Shown here: in pieces, positions 48,747 through 58,026 of the stretch
How positions within the stretch are numbered: position 1 is the first letter of the stretch
Layout: every line of letters starts with the position of its first letter
Source: Pseudomonadales bacterium
GTDB taxonomy: Bacteria > Pseudomonadota > Gammaproteobacteria > Pseudomonadales > Pseudohongiellaceae
Direction of reading: 5' to 3'
Length of the DNA: 64,000 nt
Assembly: GCA_022825945.1 (NCBI GenBank)
Contig: JAJDVS010000068.1
Location: forward strand, 1 to 64,000
Program-made: the position numbers and the translations under genes
Notes under the pieces: model-generated
What the model was told of the DNA's origin: nothing
Database searches by the model: none
What the model saw: the letters and a program-made list of their open reading frames with translations, nothing else

Positions 48747-49574
48747 ATGAAAATTCGCAATATCGGTAAGGTTTCGATTGCGCTGCTGCTCACGGTTTTT
48801 GCCGGCTCGACCCTGGCCCAGGACGCCGCGCCGGCCCAGAACGTCCCGGAACCCGAGATACTCGTGGACAGCAGCGTACTGGATCGGGCAATGAGCGCCA
48901 TTGGCGAAAAGTACCGCGAGTCGGCGGAAGTTCAGCAGGAACTGACCCGGCTGGCGGATTCGGCCAGTTCCACCTTCGAGGAATTCAAGCGCGCCAATGA
49001 CGCCCTGGAATCCCTGCTGGTTCTCAATGCCGGATTCCGCAAGTCGATTTCCATCCAGGAAGACAATATCGCCACCCTCGACGAATCCATCGCCTCGGTG
49101 GAAGAGGTGACCCGCAACATTCCCCTGCTGATGGAGAAGATGCTGGCGGCAATCGAGGAATTCATCGAACTGGACTATCCCTTCCAGCTTGAGGAAAGAC
49201 GGGCCCGGGTCGAGTTCGCCCGCAACGCCATCGACAATCCCGATGTGTCCATCGCCGAGAAGTTCCGCCAGGTACTGGTGATGTACCAGAACGAGACCGC
49301 CTATGGCCGCACCATCGAAACCTATGACGATACCATCGAGATCGAGGGCGTCGCCCGGGATGTCAGCATTGTTCGCATCGGCCGGGTGGCGCTGATCTAT
49401 CAGACCACCGACCGCCAGGAAACCCGCGCCTGGGACAACCGCGGCAGGGAGTGGGTTGAGTTGCCGCCGGGCGAATACCGCACCGCGGTGCAGAACGCCA
49501 TCCGCGTCGCCGCCCAGCTTGACGCCCCAAGAGTCATCGAACTGCCTGTACTGGCTCCGGAGATTGCACAGTGA
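48747..49574 (+). CDS. DUF3450 domain protein of a TonB energiser operon
   Basis: 275 aa with a signal peptide (MKIRNIGKVSIALLLTVFAG, ending TLAQ) and a long helical coiled-coil-like region (about residues 50-140), followed by a beta-rich C-terminal part (IRIGRVALIYQTTD). It fits the DUF3450 family that accompanies TtpC-type TonB systems (Vibrio TonB2 and Shewanella relatives). Periplasmic, role unknown. The start at 48747 excludes ten upstream residues read from a TTG. Stop overlaps the next gene's GTG start (GTGA). Confidence 0.88.
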   Translation: MKIRNIGKVSIALLLTVFAGSTLAQDAAPAQNVPEPEILVDSSVLDRAMSAIGEKYRESAEVQQELTRLADSASSTFEEFKRANDALESLLVLNAGFRKSISIQEDNIATLDESIASVEEVTRNIPLLMEKMLAAIEEFIELDYPFQLEERRARVEFARNAIDNPDVSIAEKFRQVLVMYQNETAYGRTIETYDDTIEIEGVARDVSIVRIGRVALIYQTTDRQETRAWDNRGREWVELPPGEYRTAVQNAIRVAAQLDAPRVIELPVLAPEIAQ

Positions 49575-50965
49575 ACCGTCCAAATCTGAAAGCCCTATTC
49601 GTTTCCGGCGCCCTGCTGGGCTTCGCCGCGCCGCTCGCGGCCCAGGAATCCGCCGGCAATCTGGCCGAACTGCTCGACCTCGTGGCCGAGGACCGGGTAG
49701 CCGAATCCGAGGAATACCGGCAGCGCCTCAATGAGTTCGAACAGAACGCCGCCCGCCAGGAAGAAATCCTGAATACCACCAACAATCGCATCGTCGAGCA
49801 GGAAACCCTGCAGACCGAGTTGAGCGACCAGTTCGAGCAGAACGAGATCACCATCGCCGACAAGCGCGAAGTCCTCCGCGACCGCCGGGGCGACCTGAAC
49901 GAATTATTCGGCACCCTGCAGGGCGTGGCGGGCGATTTCCTGAGCACATTCGAGAATTCCCTGATCAGCGCCCAGTACCAGGGCCGCTCGGAAGCCGTGG
50001 AAGGCTTTATCGAGAAAGCGGGCAGCACCATCGCCCAGCTGGAAATCGAGGAAATGGAGCGCTTCTGGTTCTACATGCACCAGGAGTTGACCGAATCCGC
50101 CCGGGTCGTCACCTACAACGGCGATGTGGCCATGCCCAATGGCGACACCGTCAGCCAGTCGGTGACCCGCATCGGCGCCTTCAACGCGGTGTCCGACGGA
50201 CAGTACTTGCGCTATTCCGGCGACATCGGCCACCTTCAGGTGCTGCCGCGCCAGCCCGATTCCGCCACCCTCGCCTCGGCCAGGGACCTGGAGAACGCCA
50301 GCGACGGTTTTGTCCGCGTGGGCATCGATCCCACCGGCGGCGTAGGCGGCCAAGTGCTCGCCAATCTCGTCAACTTCCCCACCGTGGAAGAGCAGGTGCG
50401 CAACAACTCGGGCATTATCGGCTTCATCATTATCGGCGTGGGCATTGTCGGCATCCTGATCGCCTTCCTGCGGCTGCTGATCCTTTCCCTGGTGTCGCTC
50501 AAGGTGCGGGCGCAGTTGCGCAACGCCGACCGCCTGAGCAAGAAGAATCCCCTGGGCAGGGTGCTGCTCGTGGGTGAATCCAACCCCGACGTGGATACCG
50601 AAACCCTCGAACTCAAGCTCGGCGAGGCCATCCTGCAGGAAACGCCTTCCCTGGAAAGCATGCTCACCCTGATCAAGATGATCGCCACCATCGCGCCGCT
50701 GGGCGGGCTGCTTGGCACGGTAACGGGCATGATCCAGGTTTTCCAACAGATCACGGTCTATGGCGCCGGCGACCCGACCATCATGGCCGGCGGTATCTCC
50801 CAGGCCCTGATGACCACGGTGCTCGGTATTGTCGTCGCCATCCCGACGATCTTCATGCACACCGTGGTGAAGAGCCGCGCCGACAATATCACCCACATCC
50901 TCGAACAGCAGGCCACGGGCATGATTGCCCAGAAAGCCGAGCGCGAGGCCCGGGCCGCCGGCTGA
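49571..50965 (+). CDS. ttpC: MotA/TolQ/ExbB proton channel family protein, TtpC type
   Basis: 464 aa. N-terminal signal peptide (ALFVSGALLGFAAPLAAQE), a periplasmic coiled-coil region (about residues 30-120), then three membrane segments (about 281-305, 375-400 and 415-440). The ExbB/TolQ-like LEMLTLIKMIATIAPLGGLLGTVTGMIQVF block spans the second and third. TtpC proteins couple a TonB2-type system to additional energy transduction. GTG start overlaps the upstream stop as GTGA. Followed 31 bp later by exbB. Confidence 0.9.
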   Translation: MNRPNLKALFVSGALLGFAAPLAAQESAGNLAELLDLVAEDRVAESEEYRQRLNEFEQNAARQEEILNTTNNRIVEQETLQTELSDQFEQNEITIADKREVLRDRRGDLNELFGTLQGVAGDFLSTFENSLISAQYQGRSEAVEGFIEKAGSTIAQLEIEEMERFWFYMHQELTESARVVTYNGDVAMPNGDTVSQSVTRIGAFNAVSDGQYLRYSGDIGHLQVLPRQPDSATLASARDLENASDGFVRVGIDPTGGVGGQVLANLVNFPTVEEQVRNNSGIIGFIIIGVGIVGILIAFLRLLILSLVSLKVRAQLRNADRLSKKNPLGRVLLVGESNPDVDTETLELKLGEAILQETPSLESMLTLIKMIATIAPLGGLLGTVTGMIQVFQQITVYGAGDPTIMAGGISQALMTTVLGIVVAIPTIFMHTVVKSRADNITHILEQQATGMIAQKAEREARAAG

Positions 50966-50996
50966 GAGTGACCGAATACAGCGGGAGATGACGTAA

Positions 50997-51527
50997 ATGT
51001 ACTTTTTCTTGCTCGACATCATGGACGCCATCAGCAGCTTCATGCAGCGGGGCGGTCCCGTGCTCAACGTGATCGCCATACTGCTGTTCCTGAAGTGGTC
51101 CCTGGTGTTCGAGCGGGTCTGGTATCTCAACACCACCCACAAGCGCAACGTCAAGAACACCCTGGCGGAATGGAACGCCCGCCAGGACACCGACTCCTGG
51201 GCCGCGCGCCGGATTCGGGAGATGATGATTTCCCGAATCTCCCTCGACGTGCGCAGCACCCTGCCGATTATCGAAGTGCTGGTGACGATCTGCCCGCTGC
51301 TTGGGTTGATCGGCACGGTAACCGGCATGATCGAAGTCTTCTTCGTCATGGCGGTCACCGGCGGCGGCGACGCCAAATCCATGGCGGGAGGCGTATCCAA
51401 GGCGACGATTCCCACCATGGCGGGAATGGTGGGCGCCATCTCCGGCATCTTTGCCTACAACTACCTGAAAGGCCAGGTGGATCGGGACCTCGAACTGCTT
51501 GAGGACCATTTGCCATTGAGCCACTAA
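50997..51527 (+). CDS. exbB: Biopolymer transport protein ExbB
   Basis: 176 aa inner-membrane proton-channel subunit, three transmembrane helices: N-terminal GGPVLNVIAILLFLKWSLVFERVW, then PIIEVLVTICPLLGLIGTVTGMIEVFF and ATIPTMAGMVGAISGIFAYNYL. Conserved Thr and Glu/Asp positions typical of the channel are visible. GGGAG lies 9 nt before the ATG. With ExbD it uses proton flow to energise TonB. Confidence 0.94.
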   Translation: MYFFLLDIMDAISSFMQRGGPVLNVIAILLFLKWSLVFERVWYLNTTHKRNVKNTLAEWNARQDTDSWAARRIREMMISRISLDVRSTLPIIEVLVTICPLLGLIGTVTGMIEVFFVMAVTGGGDAKSMAGGVSKATIPTMAGMVGAISGIFAYNYLKGQVDRDLELLEDHLPLSH

Positions 51528-51576
51528 GCCCAATGCGCAGCCTGAAACAGCGGATCACGAATACGGGACAGCAGCA

Positions 51577-51984
51577 ATGAAAAGCGGATTGATGAAACGG
51601 GCGGAAAACGAGGAAGCGGGCGAGATCGATCTCACCCCCATGCTTGACGTCGTTTTCATCCTGCTCATTTTCTTTATCGTCACCTCGGTCTTCGTCCGGG
51701 AGGCCGGCATCGACGTCGCCAAACCCGAGGCCTCCACCGGCCTCAGCCAGTCCGGCGACCTGATCCTCATCGCCGTGGGCGCCCAGGGCGATATCTGGAT
51801 CGACGGCGACCAGATCGATCCGCGTTTCATCCGCTCCCGTTTTGAACTGCGGCTTGCCGACGCGCCGAATTCCTCGGTGGTCATCCAGGCGGACCAGAAC
51901 TCCAATAACGAGCAGGTATTGCAGATTCTGGAGGCGGCCCGGGAAGCCAACATCGAAAACGTTTCCATTTCAACGGAGGCTTGA
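51577..51984 (+). CDS. exbD: Biopolymer transport protein ExbD
   Basis: 135 aa: short cytoplasmic N-terminus, one membrane helix (IDLTPMLDVVFILLIFFIVTSVFV, about residues 15-38) with the conserved proton-carrying Asp in PMLDVVF, and a periplasmic domain. Sits between exbB and tonB and is translated as part of the operon. Confidence 0.95.
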   Translation: MKSGLMKRAENEEAGEIDLTPMLDVVFILLIFFIVTSVFVREAGIDVAKPEASTGLSQSGDLILIAVGAQGDIWIDGDQIDPRFIRSRFELRLADAPNSSVVIQADQNSNNEQVLQILEAAREANIENVSISTEA

Positions 51985-51987
51985 CAG

Positions 51988-52602
51988 ATGATATTCGTCA
52001 GATGGGGCATTTCCTTCGCCCTGGCCGTGGGCATCACCGGCGGCCTGTTCTATTTCATGCAATTTCTCATCGCCACCGGCGAGCAGCTTGACGAAGCGAT
52101 TTCCGTGGTGCGAATCGTGGATGCCACCATGCCCGAGATTGAACTCGACGTGGTGGAGGAAATCGAGCGTCCCGAACCCATCGAGGAAATCGTCGAGCAG
52201 GAAGTCGATGTGCCCGACAAGCAGATTTCCCTGGACAGCGGCCCGTCCATCGCCATCGCCCGGGGCGACGTGGATATCGGCGACGGTCTCGATCTGACCC
52301 CGGCCACCATCAGCAGCACAGATGGCGACTATCTGCCCCTGGTGGCGATTGCGCCCCAGTATCCCACCCGGGCCGCCCAGCGCGGCATTGAGGGCTGGTG
52401 CCTGGTGAGTTTTACCGTGGATGGCCTCGGCAATGTGGTGGAAGACAGTATTGTGGTGGTCGATGCCGAGCCGCCTAACATATTTGACCGCTCATCGGTT
52501 CGCGCCGCGGCGCGCTTCAAGTTCCAGCCCCGGGTTGTCGACGGCCAGGGCGTTGAAGTGCAAGGCGTACAGTACGTGTTCCGCTACGAGCTCGAAGAAT
52601 AG
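51988..52602 (+). CDS. tonB: TonB family energy transducer
   Basis: 204 aa. N-terminal membrane anchor (ISFALAVGITGGLFYFMQFL), an acidic Pro/Glu-rich linker with VEEIERPEPIEEIVEQEV, and the C-terminal TonB domain PQYPTRAAQRGIEGWCLVSFTVDGLGNV with YP and the beta-strand ending (PRVVDGQGVEVQGVQYVFRY). Transfers inner-membrane energy to receptors such as the one at 1563-4928. Only 3 bp from exbD. The linker is short and acidic rather than Pro-Lys-rich. Confidence 0.93.
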   Translation: MIFVRWGISFALAVGITGGLFYFMQFLIATGEQLDEAISVVRIVDATMPEIELDVVEEIERPEPIEEIVEQEVDVPDKQISLDSGPSIAIARGDVDIGDGLDLTPATISSTDGDYLPLVAIAPQYPTRAAQRGIEGWCLVSFTVDGLGNVVEDSIVVVDAEPPNIFDRSSVRAAARFKFQPRVVDGQGVEVQGVQYVFRYELEE

Positions 52603-52628
52603 CGGCCAGGGCAACAGGAGCCGGCAAC

Positions 52629-53990
52629 ATGAAGAAAATCTATGGTCTGATACCCGCCTTGCTGTCGGGTTTTGTACTGATGCTGGCCCAGCCCGGCGCC
52701 CCGGCGCTGGCGGGGGAAGAATCGCGGCCGCCGCCGGAGGCGCGCACCGCGGGAACTCTCGGTCCCCAGGTCATGCGGGCCATTTCCGAAATCCAGGAAA
52801 TGATGTCGCCGGAAGATCCGGAAGACCCGGTGGACCTGCAAGGCGCCAAGGAAGCCCTGGACGAGCTTCGCGAACGCCGCTGGGAACGCATGAACGATTT
52901 CGAAAAATCCACCACCCTGAACTTCTACACCAACTACTATCTCGCCATGGAGGACTTCGCCGGCGCCCTGCGCACCTTTGAGGAAATGCTCACCATCGAG
53001 GACCTGCGCGAGGACACCCGCCGCCGCACCCACCGCTCACTCGGCCAGCTTTACGCCGCCGAGGAGAACTGGGAACAGTCCATCGCCAACTACGAAGCCT
53101 GGCGGAACATGACCGTCGAGGAAGACGAAATCGTGTTCAAGGGCCTTTCCTACGCCCATTACCAGCTCGACGACATGCTGCCGGCCAGGGACTACTGGCT
53201 CGACTACATGAAGCTGTCCCTCACCAATGGCCTGGAGCTTGGCCGGGATGACTACGCCTATCTCAATGGCGTCTATTTCACCCTGGAAAGTTTCGACGAT
53301 GCCCTTGATCTCACCAAGACCATGATCATGAAGTTCGATGACCCCACCGACTGGCAGAACCTGAGCGCGATCTACGCCAGCCTCGACCGGGAAGACGAGC
53401 GGGTGCAGTCCCTGAATCTGACGTATCTCCGCGGCCTTGTGGATGACGATACCCGTTTCCTCAATCTCGGGCAGTCCCTGGCGGGCATGGAGATTCCGCT
53501 TTCCGGACGCAAGATTCTCGACGACGGTTTCGCCCAGGGCCTGATTCCCGACGATCTCGAAAACAACACCACCCTGGCCCAGATGTCCATGCTCGGCGCC
53601 GAATACGACGAAGCCCTGGAGCCCGCCCTGCGCGCCGCGGAACTCGACAATACCGGCAACTCCCACGACACCCTGGGCTACCTGTACTACGTGCTCAACC
53701 GCTACGAGGAAGCCGCGGAAGCTTTCCAGGAAGCGCTGGACCGGGGCGGACTCGAAGACCGCGCCGACACCCTGCTTTTTCTTGCCCGGGCACTGGTGGA
53801 ACTGGATCGGTTCGGCGAAGCCCTCGAAGCCACCAGCGATTCCGCCGAAGCCGGTGGGGAGCAGGAACGGCAGGCGGCCGGCAGCTACCGGCAGTTCATC
53901 GAATCGACCCGGCAGCGATACAATATACTCGCCGAACGCCGCAACGACGCCATGGACTTCTACGAAACCTATCCATCATTGATCGATTGA
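52629..53990 (+). CDS. Tetratricopeptide repeat protein of the TonB operon
   Basis: 453 aa with a signal peptide (MKKIYGLIPALLSGFVLMLA, ending PALA), so periplasmic. Several TPR-like helical repeats are seen: RRTHRSLGQLYAAEENWEQSIANYEAW (about residues 120-150), and NSHDTLGYLYYVLNRYEEAAEAFQEALDRGG (about 345-375). TPR proteins of this position occur in TtpC-type operons and may tie the ExbBD complex to the periplasm. Exact partner unknown. Confidence 0.9.
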   Translation: MKKIYGLIPALLSGFVLMLAQPGAPALAGEESRPPPEARTAGTLGPQVMRAISEIQEMMSPEDPEDPVDLQGAKEALDELRERRWERMNDFEKSTTLNFYTNYYLAMEDFAGALRTFEEMLTIEDLREDTRRRTHRSLGQLYAAEENWEQSIANYEAWRNMTVEEDEIVFKGLSYAHYQLDDMLPARDYWLDYMKLSLTNGLELGRDDYAYLNGVYFTLESFDDALDLTKTMIMKFDDPTDWQNLSAIYASLDREDERVQSLNLTYLRGLVDDDTRFLNLGQSLAGMEIPLSGRKILDDGFAQGLIPDDLENNTTLAQMSMLGAEYDEALEPALRAAELDNTGNSHDTLGYLYYVLNRYEEAAEAFQEALDRGGLEDRADTLLFLARALVELDRFGEALEATSDSAEAGGEQERQAAGSYRQFIESTRQRYNILAERRNDAMDFYETYPSLID

Positions 53991-54025
53991 CTGTCATCCT
54001 GCGTGCGGCAGAGCGCCCGCCCCCT

Positions 54026-54109
54026 GTCATTCTGCGCGAAGCGAAGCGCAGTCGCAGAATCTCCCTGGGTGGCCTCCGCATGAGATTCTGCGATTGCGCG
54101 CAGAATGAC
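54026..54109. repeat. Paired REP-like palindromes before htpG
   Basis: A unit GTCATTCTGCGCGAAG...CGCAGAATCTC (54026-54063) and an inverted unit GAGATTCTGCGATTG...CGCAGAATGAC (54082-54109) lie head to head, 18 bp apart. The first is identical to the copy at 11908-11945. The pair separates the TonB operon from htpG. Confidence 0.85.
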
Positions 54110-54124
54110 GGGACAAGGACAAGG

Positions 54125-54152
54125 CTTGAAATCTCCGCGCTAACCCCCATCT
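54125..54152 (+). promoter_or_regulatory. Heat-shock (sigma32) promoter of htpG
   Basis: CTTGAAA (54125-54131), 13 bp, CCCCATCT (54145-54152). Both elements and the spacing match the sigma32 consensus (CTTGAAA-N13-17-CCCCATNT). Expected transcript start about 54158-54160. Confidence 0.9.
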
Positions 54153-54156
54153 GAAG

Positions 54157-54186
54157 ACCCAGCCGCAGAAGCGGCTGGGTTTTTTG
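54157..54186 (+). terminator. Intrinsic-terminator-like hairpin in the htpG leader
   Basis: ACCCAGCCGC (54157-54166), AGAA loop, GCGGCTGGGT (54171-54180), then a T run to 54185. It is a perfect 10-bp stem. It lies at the predicted transcript start of htpG, so it probably ends the TonB operon while also becoming the first structure of the htpG mRNA. Confidence 0.85.
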
Positions 54187-54203
54187 TGTAATGGGGACCG
54201 AAA

Positions 54204-56117
54204 ATGGCCGAAACCGCCGCCAACACCGAAACCAGAGGATTCGAAACCGAAGCCAAACAGCTCCTGCATCTGATGATCCACTCCCTGTACAGCAACCGGG
54301 AAGTGTTTTTGCGCGAGCTCATTTCCAATGCCTCGGACGCCGCCGACAAACTCCGCTTCGAAGCCCTCTCCAACCCGGAACTGCTCGAAGAAGACCCGGA
54401 CATCCAGGTCAGAATCGAATTCGACCCGGACAACAAGACCATCAGCGTGGCCGACAACGGTATCGGCATGAGCCGGGAAGAGGTCATCCGCAATCTCGGC
54501 ACCATCGCCCGTTCGGGCACCGCCCACTTCCTCGAATCGCTCACCGGCGACCAGCAGAAGGACTCCCAGCTCATCGGCCAGTTCGGTGTCGGCTTTTATT
54601 CCTCCTTTATCGTCGCCAAAGAAGTCGAAGTGCTCACCCGCAAGGCCGGAACCAAGCCCGGCGAAGCCGTATTGTGGAAGTCCAGCGGCGAATCCGAATA
54701 CTCGATCGCCGACGCCGAAAAATCCGAACGCGGCACGATCGTTATCCTGCATCTGCGGGACGACGCCAAAGAGTTTCTCGAAAACTACCGCCTGCGCGGC
54801 ATCGTCAAGAAGTACGCCGACCACATCTCCATCCCCGTGCTGATGGCTGAGCAGAAATTCGGCGATGACGAAGAGGGCGACGACAAGGACGGAAAAACAG
54901 AGCCCGCCTTTGAACCGGTGAACGAGGGCAAGGCGCTTTGGACCCGTTCGCGCAGGGACATCAAGAAAAAGGAATACCAGGAATTCTACAAGCACATCGG
55001 CCACGCCTTCGACGAGCCCCTCGACTGGAGCCACAACCACGTGGAAGGCAAGCTCGAATACACCAGCCTGCTGTTCCTGCCCAAAAGCGCCCCCTTCGAC
55101 CTCTGGAATCGCGACGGCGCCCGAGGCCTCAAGCTCTATGTGCAGCGGGTATTCATCATGGACGAGGCGGAACAGTTCCTGCCGCTGTACCTGCGTTTCG
55201 TGAAGGGCATTCTCGACTCCAACGACTTCCCCCTCAATGTTTCCCGGGAGATCCTGCAAAAAGACCCCAAGGTGGAAAAAGTTCGTACCGCACTCACCAA
55301 ACGCGTGCTCGACCTGATCGGGCGGCTCAAGAAAAAGGACACGGAAGCCTACGCCGGCTTCTGGAAGGAATTCGGGCAGGCGCTCAAGGAAGGCCCGGCG
55401 GAAGATTTCGGCAATCGCGAGAAAATCGCCTCGCTGTTTCTGTTCAGCAGCACCGAATCCACCGGCGAAGAGCAGGACCAGGGGCTCGGGGACTATGTCG
55501 CCCGCATGAAGGAAGGCCAGGACAAGATCTACTATCTGGTCAGCGATTCCCTCAAGGCCGCCCGCAGCAGTCCCCAGCTCGAAGTGTTCCGCCGCAAGGG
55601 CATCGAGGTGCTGCTCATGCACGACCGCATCGACGAATGGCTGATGGGGCATCTCCATGAATTCGACGGCAAGTCATTCCAGGACATCGCCCGGGGCAAG
55701 CTCGACCTCGGCAAACTCGAGGACGAGCCCGAGCCGGAAGACGAAGGCGAGCACGCCGACCTGCTCAAGCGCATCAAGGACAGCCTCGGCGAGCAGATCA
55801 AGGAAGCTCGGATCACCCGGCGGCTTACCGATTCCCCCGCCTGCCTGATCGTCGATGAACACGACATGGGTATGCAGATGCGGCGAATCATGGAAGCCTC
55901 GGGCCAGAAGGCGCCGGAATCAAAGCCGATCTTCGAAATCAATCCCGACCATGCGCTCCTGCAGCGCCTCAACCGGGAAAGCGACGAATCCCGCTTCACC
56001 GATCTGGCAACCATCCTCTTCGGCCAGGCCAGCCTCGCCGAGGGCAGGGGGCTTGACGATCCGGCGCAGTTTTCCAGTAGATTGAACAAGTTGTTGCTGG
56101 AATTGACCGGGGAGTAA
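54204..56117 (+). CDS. htpG: Chaperone protein HtpG (Hsp90)
   Basis: 637 aa. N-terminal GHKL ATPase: [56 protein letters not shown]. Middle domain: [43 protein letters not shown]-terminal dimerisation domain to the end. A short out-of-frame ATG at 54191 precedes. Transcribed from a sigma32 promoter at 54125-54152. Confidence 0.98.
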   Translation: MAETAANTETRGFETEAKQLLHLMIHSLYSNREVFLRELISNASDAADKLRFEALSNPELLEEDPDIQVRIEFDPDNKTISVADNGIGMSREEVIRNLGTIARSGTAHFLESLTGDQQKDSQLIGQFGVGFYSSFIVAKEVEVLTRKAGTKPGEAVLWKSSGESEYSIADAEKSERGTIVILHLRDDAKEFLENYRLRGIVKKYADHISIPVLMAEQKFGDDEEGDDKDGKTEPAFEPVNEGKALWTRSRRDIKKKEYQEFYKHIGHAFDEPLDWSHNHVEGKLEYTSLLFLPKSAPFDLWNRDGARGLKLYVQRVFIMDEAEQFLPLYLRFVKGILDSNDFPLNVSREILQKDPKVEKVRTALTKRVLDLIGRLKKKDTEAYAGFWKEFGQALKEGPAEDFGNREKIASLFLFSSTESTGEEQDQGLGDYVARMKEGQDKIYYLVSDSLKAARSSPQLEVFRRKGIEVLLMHDRIDEWLMGHLHEFDGKSFQDIARGKLDLGKLEDEPEPEDEGEHADLLKRIKDSLGEQIKEARITRRLTDSPACLIVDEHDMGMQMRRIMEASGQKAPESKPIFEINPDHALLQRLNRESDESRFTDLATILFGQASLAEGRGLDDPAQFSSRLNKLLLELTGE

Positions 56118-56149
56118 GCGGGGATGAGTTGCAGGGTTTCTTGGAAAAT

Positions 56150-57886
56150 TCACATCCTCTCCAAAGTCTGGATTCCCAACAAATCCAGTCCCTGTTCCAG
56201 CGCCTGTTCGGTGAGCCGGGCCAGGGCGAGCCGGGAATTTCTGACTTCGGGCTCTGCCTGGAGGATGGGACAGGCTTCGTAGAAGCGCATGAAGCTGCCG
56301 GACAGTTTGTACAAATAGTTGCAGAGAGTATTGGGGTAGCATTCCTTTGCCACCAGATTGACGACTTCAGGTAGTTGCAGGGTTTTCAGTAACAGGGCCC
56401 GTTCTTCGGCCGCCGAGATTCGCAGCAGGCTGGAAGTTGAAGCTTCGGCGGGCAGCTTGCGCAGGATGCTCTTGATTCGAGTGCCGGCGTAGAGCAGATA
56501 CGGCGCGGTATCGCCTTCGAATGACAGCATGCTCGACCAGTCGAAGATATAGTCGCTCATGCGGTTCTTGCTCAGGTCGGCGTACTTGACCGCGGCGATG
56601 CCCACGGTTTCGGCAATCTGCCGCCGCTGTTCCTCGTCCAGTTCCGGGTTTTTTTCCGAAACCAGATCGTAAGCCCGCGTCACCGCCTCATCGAGCAAGT
56701 CCGCCAGCTTTACCGAATCTCCCGATCGCGTCTTGTAAGGCTTGTTGTCCCTGCCCATGATGGTTCCGTAGGCGATATGTTCCAGCGACAGCCTGTCGTC
56801 CACCATTCCCGCCGCCCGGGCCACGGCGAACACCTGCTGGAAGTGGAGCGACTGGCGGGCGTCCACCACGTATAGCGAACGGTCCGCCCTGAGTTCGCCG
56901 GCGCGCAGTTTGACCGCGGCGAGGTCGGTGGTGGAATAGAGATAGCCGCCGTCCGATTTCTGCACGATGACGGGCAGGGTTTCGCCGTCCTTGCGCTTGA
57001 ATTCCGGCAGGAAGACACAGCGGGCGCCATCGTTTTCCTGTAACAGTCCCGCCTCGTCGAGTTGGCGGATAACGCCCGCCAGATCCTCGTTGTAGCGGCT
57101 TTCGGCGTCGAGGTCGGCGTGGCGCAGGCTGACATTGAGCCGGTCATAGATGCTTTGGCAGTGGCTCAGGGATTCGTCAATGAAGCGCCGCCAGGCGACC
57201 AGGGTTTCCGGGTCTCCGCCTTGCAGCTTGACCACGCTCAGGCGGGCCCGGCCGGCGAAATCCGGGTCGGCGTCAAAACGGTTCTTGGCGGCGCGGTAAA
57301 AGGATTCCAGGTCAGCCAGTTCGGCTTGCAATACGTTTGCGTCCTCGCCGAGTTCGCGCAGATAGGTGATCAGCATGCCGAACTGGGTTCCCCAGTCGCC
57401 CACATGATTCTGGCGAATCACCTCGTGGCCGAGGCGCTCAAGCACCCGAACCAGACTGTCGCCGATGACCGTGCCGCGCAAATGCCCCACGTGCATTTCC
57501 TTGGCGAGATTGGGCGATGAATAATCGACGACGATTTTCTGTGGCTCGGGAGCATCCGGGATCAGCCTGTGGGGCGCGGCGAGCACCTGATTGCCGCGCC
57601 CGAGCAGGGCGCTGTCGGCAATCCGGATATTGATATAGCCGGGGCCGGCGACTTCCGCCCAGGCGATCAGGCCTTCCGGGTCTTTCAGGCCGGCAATGGT
57701 GGCCGCGGCTGCATCACGAGGTTTAAGCCCGGCGCGCCCCGCCGCGGCCATGACGCCATTGGCCTGATAATCGCCGAACTCCGGCCGTGAAGCGGTGATC
57801 ACATTGGGGTCGCAATCCGCCATGCCACAGGCTTCGCTCAGGGCCGCGCCCAGCATTCGCGTCAATTGTCCCTTGCAATTTTCCAT
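56150..57886 (-). CDS. argS: Arginine--tRNA ligase
   Basis: Class I synthetase of about 578 aa. HIGH-equivalent EMHVGHLRGTVIGDSLVRVLE (about residues 110-130), NHVGDWGTQFGMLI, the KMSKS-region FVLGRDNKPYKTRSG is represented by MGRDNKPYKTRSGDSVKLADLL, and an anticodon-binding domain ending LGIQTLERM. The start at ATG 57886 has AAGG 8 nt upstream and leaves a leader after the -10 TATAAT (57937-57932); a GTG at 57913 is also in frame but too close to that -10. Convergent with htpG. Confidence 0.96.
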   Translation of the reverse strand: MENCKGQLTRMLGAALSEACGMADCDPNVITASRPEFGDYQANGVMAAAGRAGLKPRDAAAATIAGLKDPEGLIAWAEVAGPGYINIRIADSALLGRGNQVLAAPHRLIPDAPEPQKIVVDYSSPNLAKEMHVGHLRGTVIGDSLVRVLERLGHEVIRQNHVGDWGTQFGMLITYLRELGEDANVLQAELADLESFYRAAKNRFDADPDFAGRARLSVVKLQGGDPETLVAWRRFIDESLSHCQSIYDRLNVSLRHADLDAESRYNEDLAGVIRQLDEAGLLQENDGARCVFLPEFKRKDGETLPVIVQKSDGGYLYSTTDLAAVKLRAGELRADRSLYVVDARQSLHFQQVFAVARAAGMVDDRLSLEHIAYGTIMGRDNKPYKTRSGDSVKLADLLDEAVTRAYDLVSEKNPELDEEQRRQIAETVGIAAVKYADLSKNRMSDYIFDWSSMLSFEGDTAPYLLYAGTRIKSILRKLPAEASTSSLLRISAAEERALLLKTLQLPEVVNLVAKECYPNTLCNYLYKLSGSFMRFYEACPILQAEPEVRNSRLALARLTEQALEQGLDLLGIQTLERM

Positions 57887-57931
57887 CGCTTTCGCCTTCG
57901 AAAATCCTTTCACTTATCAGAAAGTCATCGT

Positions 57932-57937
57932 ATTATA
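57932..57937 (-). promoter_or_regulatory. Candidate -10 of argS, beside an inverted repeat
   Basis: TATAAT on the minus strand. Just upstream of it (57941-57959) is an inverted repeat TCCCTG-7 bp-CAGGGA that overlaps the -35 region and could be an operator. The -35 is poor. Confidence 0.45.
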
Positions 57938-58026
57938 CTGTCCCTGCATGGAACAGGGATGGAAGCAATGGCCTCCGGGGGAAGGACTGGCCACTGTAAC
58001 CGAAAGCAGTAGGAGAAAGATGTTTT

